The translations under genes and the position numbers were made by a program. Positions 59,425 through 64,000 of a stretch of 64,000 bases of DNA are shown one piece after another. Location: assembly GCA_963971535.1 (NCBI GenBank), contig OZ020585.1, positions 155,111,083 to 155,175,082 on the forward strand, in the 5' to 3' direction. Source of the DNA: Notolepis coatsorum. Its lineage: Eukaryota; Chordata; Actinopteri; Aulopiformes; Paralepididae. Under the pieces are notes generated by a model. That model was not told where the DNA came from and did not search any database. It worked only from the letters and a program-made list of their open reading frames with translations. Within the stretch, counting starts at the first letter, position 1, and every line of letters starts with the position of its first letter.

Positions 59425-59858
59425 GCTCTAGTCTAGATCGGACCTCCATGAGCTGCATAATACCTCTGTTCCCTCGTTAGCTAGCTCGCGTTAGCTAGCT
59501 CACTTAGATCGATCTGTCCCAGTAAACTAAATTGTCTTAACGTTATCTACCGGGCTAGCAGTAGCTACAGATAGCTCCTGATATCAATGTCTTATAACAT
59601 TGATTGAATGCGTATTCTAGCTGAGGGCATGTTGAATGTGATTTGACAAAATAACCGTAAAGTAAAAAAATGGGGTCCAGCTGCATCGCCGGAGAACCTT
59701 GCATGCTGAATGTAGGGTCTAGCTGAATATAGGGTCTAGCTGCAGGGCCGGAGAATCCTTGCTGGAGCTGGAGGCTACTCAAGTATACACACAGACAGTG
59801 GAGCTGTTTGCAGATAGCAAGCATTTTGACTTATTGCGTGGTGGCGATGTCTCGCAGA

Positions 59859-61576
59859 CAGGGGAGGAAATTAGGCCACTTTACTGGCCAAATGCTGGTA
59901 TTTTTTACGTTTGGCTGGTAAAAAAAATCAGATACCCGCCAGTTGGCTGGTAAGCCAAAAAGTTAGTTTCCTCCCCTGCTGGGGAGTATACAAAAAAATA
60001 AAACATTCTGCAATCACTGCACTGGCAAACGGTGCGCGTCTTCTGAGTGTTCGCTTTAGTTGACAGTGCCACGAGAGCACTGCACAAGACCACCCGCGGA
60101 CATATAATGTTTAATAAACGTTTGCGCAGTACTGGCCAACCCGCGGACATTAGGGGTGGGACGATACATCGATCCAGATCGATACATCGATGTAATTATC
60201 AACAATCGAATCGGATCGATGCAATGTAATAAGATCGATTCATATCGATACTCTTATTTTGAAAATCCTGTGGCGAGTCTCATATCCGCCCAAGAACAAC
60301 AGCAGTAGCTCCGTGTGTGTAGACGTTACAGCATAGCATTCTCCCTTTCTGTGTGTGTGTGTGCGCGCGTCTTTGGAAAGACCAGATGAGGTCAGAGGAG
60401 TTTGATGTTTAAATGTTATTTAAACATAAACAATATAATACATAATAAATGTAGGCCTATACATGATCATGCAACATCAACAAATTGTTGTAGGAACGGT
60501 TTGGGAGAGGGAGGTAGGGAGGGGTTTTAGGTTGAGTTTTGAGTTCCAAAAAATGGATCTTAAAGTTTAAAGCTCAATATATCAAAACGTGGCACTTTAC
60601 AGTGAACAGGAGGTCTATTTGTATTAAAAACAATAGATTGATTTTCCTTTAAATGTCTGGAAGAGCTCAAAAATACAAATGTCAAATGATATTTTCGTTA
60701 CCTTTTTTTAGTTGATCTAAATGTTACTGATTGTGTTAAATGGGCATATAATATCATCTCATATCGATTGCAGGCACCTGAATCTAATCTAATCGTAGAG
60801 AGACTTTGTGATATCGGCAAATATCGTATCGTTGTCCAAAGAATCGATATCGTATCGTATCATGATGAAACTGGTGATTCCCACCCCTAGCGGACATATA
60901 ATAATAAAAGTCCCGCGGTACTAGGCTAGCCATCAGGAGCACTCGCAAACAGATAACGTTAAACACAGCAGAAGATGGAAAACAGACAGACTGACCAACG
61001 GGGAACTGCATCCAACCCTAGTACAACCCTCGAGTATAAGTTACTAAGGACACATTTAAATCACAGAGGTGTAATGTTAGTCTACTGGAACTGTATACAG
61101 TGGTTAGCTTCTAGTTAGCGTTTTAGCTATAGCTGCTTGCTAGCTAACGTTAGCCCTGTGTGCTCAAAGCAGCCAGCTAGGTGTATCTGTTATGACTATA
61201 ATGTTTCCAAAAAAGCACCGGACTACGACGTAAGGTTAGACATTTTATTTCATGCTCAAAAGCCCCTGGCTTGCACATCGCAGTCACGAAAGGGGCTAGC
61301 TCAACCAGTGCACTGTGCACAACAGCACACCAACCCAACTGACGTTACCACAACACTTGACGGTACTTCACAGCACTGTCGTAAGACCACCGTGCTGTCT
61401 TAAAGGCACAGTGTGCCTACCCAGATGCATACACAACATTGACACGGCTTGACATACAAAGAAGTAATTATCACAATTAGCGATTTTTTTTGTCTGGTAA
61501 AAAATCTGTTTGGCTGGTAAAAAAAATCAGATACTCGCCAGTTGGCTGGTAAGCCAAAAAGTTAGTTTCCTCCCCT
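59859..61576. mobile_element. hAT element B, middle element (TSD CTCGCAGA)
   Basis: It starts CAGGGGAGGAAATTA and ends with the complement of CAGGGGAGGAAACTAA. CTCGCAGA flanks it exactly (59,851-59,858 and 61,577-61,584). Its left 120 bp (59,859-59,978) already form a complete short element with both ends, and the right end (61,508-61,576) repeats the right half of that short element. Confidence 0.85.
60151..60889. mobile_element. hAT element C, inner element (TSD GCGGACAT)
   Basis: The ends are TAGGGGTGGGA and TCCCACCCCTA, and GCGGACAT is exact on both sides (60,143-60,150 and 60,890-60,897). It is the same family as 23,958-24,793, inverted; for example CAGTGAACAGGAGGTCTATT here matches the other copy's complement. 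Confidence 0.9.
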
Positions 61577-61775
61577 GCTCGCAGATAATACAACTACAAG
61601 TATGATTATATAATATATATTTTATTTAAAAAAAAATTTATATAAAATATATATATATTTTTTTTTAATCAAAAAAATGTTGGCAGGTAAGAAATATGCT
61701 TGGCGGGTAGACTCTTCCCATCTACCCGCCACTGGCCGGTGAGTCAAAAAGTTAATTTCGCTCCCTGCTAACACT

Positions 61776-63604
61776 CAATGGCAGGGTAACTCACAGGTGC
61801 TCCTAAATGAAAAAAATTAGGAGCACACAAAGAAATTTAGGAGCACCCAAAAATATTTAGGAGCACAGTGAAAATATTTCAAGTAACAGAGTTTTTTTTT
61901 ATTTTATTTTTTTAATAAATGTATATTTGTACTGTGCGTGCATGTGCAAACGGGAACGGGACACACATCTGTGCAATAGCACATACCACCAAAATCACTG
62001 GCCCACTGTGTGTGTGTGTGTGTGTGTGTATCATCTGCGTGTGCAAACGGGAATGGGACACAGACATTTGAACTATTAATTAAGTGATTGCCTACTGTGG
62101 CAAAGTTGTAGCCAACAACTAGGCCTAATAAGAAAGGCAGTGACAACAAAAAGGAGACACTGGCATTACCACCAGGGCCATCAGTAGAGGGGGGAGCTAG
62201 TGTTGCTCTTCTAGAAAAATAATCCTTTCAGGGTTGCCTATTGAAATACTGTACACCTCCAGTACAGAAACATTGTTTATGAGTTTGCGTGTCAGGTAGA
62301 CCATTGATTGACAGTCGATTCTGCCAATTACGACGTCACACCGCTGCTTGCACTCTGGCCGTCCGGCGCTGCAGCTGGACCCTATTGCCCACCTCTGCGG
62401 TTGATAACGCTAGCCAAGTTAGCTGTACACACATACACAGTGGGCCAGTTACTTTGTGTAGGGGTGTAACAAAGCATCGCAATGCATCGATCCTACTTTG
62501 CAATATTTACAAAACATGACATTGTTTTCGAACTCTAGCCATGGGGAAATGTTTAGCCAATTCACGTTAAATTTGTATGTCTTCCCTCAGGCATGCGTTC
62601 GTCATGGGACGGGGTTGCACTCCGTGCAGGGTCAGATAAGTACTCGCTATAAGTACCCACCTGGGCTACTTTGCATATCAATATAGCGCCGGTCGTCAGG
62701 TGTGTTAAATACGTTCTCAGATACATTCACACCTAACTTGTTGCGAATGACATGTGTTACATTCCATTCGTAGAGGCAATTAGGCACTGTCTGTAGTCTG
62801 TGCTCAAGCGAGAGGACATTTATGCGCATTTGCGGGAGTGCGCGCATTTGCGGGAGCGCGCGCACGCGCCGGGAGCGCGCGTGCACGTGGCGCCATTAGG
62901 TGCGTGCAACCCCAGTTGATTTCAGGAACGCACGCCTGTCTTCCCTCCGGCTCCAGTGGGTGTAGCTTTGCTAGCTACAGTGGGTACATTGGGTGCTACA
63001 GTGGGGGTAGTAGTGGGTGTAGCCTCGCTAGCTTGGCCAACTTCGCTAGCATGCTGGCTAGCGTCAGTATCTTGGTAAACGTTAAGGTTAACTATCACCT
63101 CTGTAACATGAGCTGCCTCGCCTGACTTCTCATTCTACGGTATCTTTCGCGCAAAATAAAAATGAATGGGCTTCGACATGGCTGTGGCTGTATTGTCTGA
63201 CTCAGACAGACGCTGATCATTACTTTCAGTTTCCAGTCGTGTGACCACAGGAAACTATACTGTGATTGGAACATTTATGCGGCTGTGAACTGTGGGACTT
63301 GTAGTTTTTTAACAATTCTCGCAGCGGAGAAAAAAAAGAACGAATGAGGCTGTAATCTGCACTCGCACGCTGTGCGAGTAATTGATTTTTAAGGTTCGCA
63401 CACACATATTTTTAGGGGCATATGCGAGCAATATGGTCGCACTGTAGAGCCCTGAATGGTACTTGATGCATACACTACATCGTCCCAGCTTGTTTGCATC
63501 ACTATTGTGGTATGGAGGTAGGCTGCTACCAGTGGCGGTTAAGGTATCACCAATACACAACTACTAAAGCAACCCCTGTGTGCTTTGCTGCTATAGTCTA
63601 AATC
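61776..63604. other. Region of degraded hAT-like ends
   Basis: It begins near a CAGGTGCTCCTAAATG-type end with three copies of TTTAGGAGCAC (61,794-61,868). A TAGGGGTGTAACAAAG start lies at 62,459. The complement of CAGGGCTCTACAGTGCGACC ends at 63,454. A CpG-rich GCGC patch lies at 62,823-62,895. Matching target duplications were not found, so boundaries are open. No gene is seen. Confidence 0.4.
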
Positions 63605-64000
63605 AGGGGTTCTCAAACTTTTTTATACCACGACCCCATTTTATTTAGGAATTCTTTTGGCGACCCCACTCTTAATGTATCGCATAATTTCAACATGGAA
63701 ATAAGGAATATCAAAATAAATCATGCATATTTATTAGAAAATGAAATTACAGCACTATGTTATCAATGAAATTAATGCATATTATCAACAAAAGCAACGG
63801 AATTGTTTCTGTATACACATTTATAAAACGAGGCATATTTAGCCAGGGAACAAGCTTTCTCAGCGCAGCATTACACAACACTGGGTACTCGTTCCAGACT
63901 GATATCCAGAACTTTGCGAGGGCCTGTCTAGTGTCCAGTGAACTTGACTTTCAGTAGCTCGTCACACGAAAGATCATTGAGCGCTTCCTGCTCAGACAGT
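63605..64000. mobile_element. hAT-like left end running off the window
   Basis: CAGGGGTTCTCAAACTTTTT at 63,605 is a classic hAT terminal word, followed by ACGACCCCATTTT-type sequence. A 66-codon frame at 63,757-63,957 has no recognised transposase motif. The right end is outside. Confidence 0.5.

Larger units (their letters stand above)
58981..61767. mobile_element. hAT element A, outer element of a triple nest
   Basis: The ends are CAGGGGGCGAAATTAA and the complement of CAGGGAGCGAAATTAA. The 8-bp flanks are CTAACACA (58,973-58,980) and CTAACACT (61,768-61,775), one mismatch. It contains a triplicated ~48-bp repeat (59,279-59,424) and hAT elements B and C. No transposase seen. Confidence 0.8.

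Noticed and set aside
61794..63454. One hAT element spanning the CAGGTGCTCC and GGGCTCTACAG ends
   Set aside because: Termini are not reverse complements and the flanking 8-mers do not match.

Overview
The window is eukaryotic, almost certainly teleost fish. It carries the first coding exon of VWC2L with a clean GT splice donor, and transposon families typical of fish: Rex1, L2 with an esterase-type ORF1, BEL/Pao, a gamma-type-Env retrovirus, and hAT and PIF/Harbinger-like non-autonomous elements. Only one host protein-coding exon was recognised; most of the rest is nested mobile DNA.

Bases 1-37,020 are best read as one nest. The host is a minus-strand non-LTR element, called LINE-A here, running 5' to 3' from about 37,020 down to 14,516. 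Going down the coordinates it is split by a Rex1 fragment (35,872-36,578, -), an LTR element without polymerase (27,548-35,269, TSD GTAT), a second Rex1 (25,122-27,160, +), a BEL/Pao provirus (16,389-25,025, TSD GTAGG), a hAT element (15,669-16,365, TSD GTTAAAGG) and an L2 LINE (8,872-14,515, -). The L2 is itself broken by a Harbinger-like element (10,881-12,232, TSD CAG) and by an endogenous retrovirus whose right LTR ends at 8,871. The BEL 3' LTR holds another hAT element (23,958-24,793, TSD GTCAATAG). The missing 3' parts of the L2 and of LINE-A should lie left of the window.

The retrovirus (1-8,871) enters the window inside gag and keeps gag, pol and env open. Gag and Pol are in one frame, separated by a single UAG.

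Bases 36,387-38,430 hold a roughly 950-bp tandem duplication and a foldback element. Bases 38,430-43,816 are mostly unassigned. A second BEL/Pao provirus fills 43,817-52,710, with about 99.5% identical LTRs, TSD GTACC and three coding lesions.

Bases 52,716-64,000 hold VWC2L: a candidate 5'-UTR exon set among long GA/CT microsatellites, the signal-peptide/first-VWC exon at 56,321-56,710, and intron. The intron carries three hAT elements nested one inside another (58,981-61,767; 59,859-61,576; 60,151-60,889), each with an 8-bp target duplication, followed by further hAT-like ends.

TSDs and motifs were read by eye. Family names come from motif recognition, with no database search.
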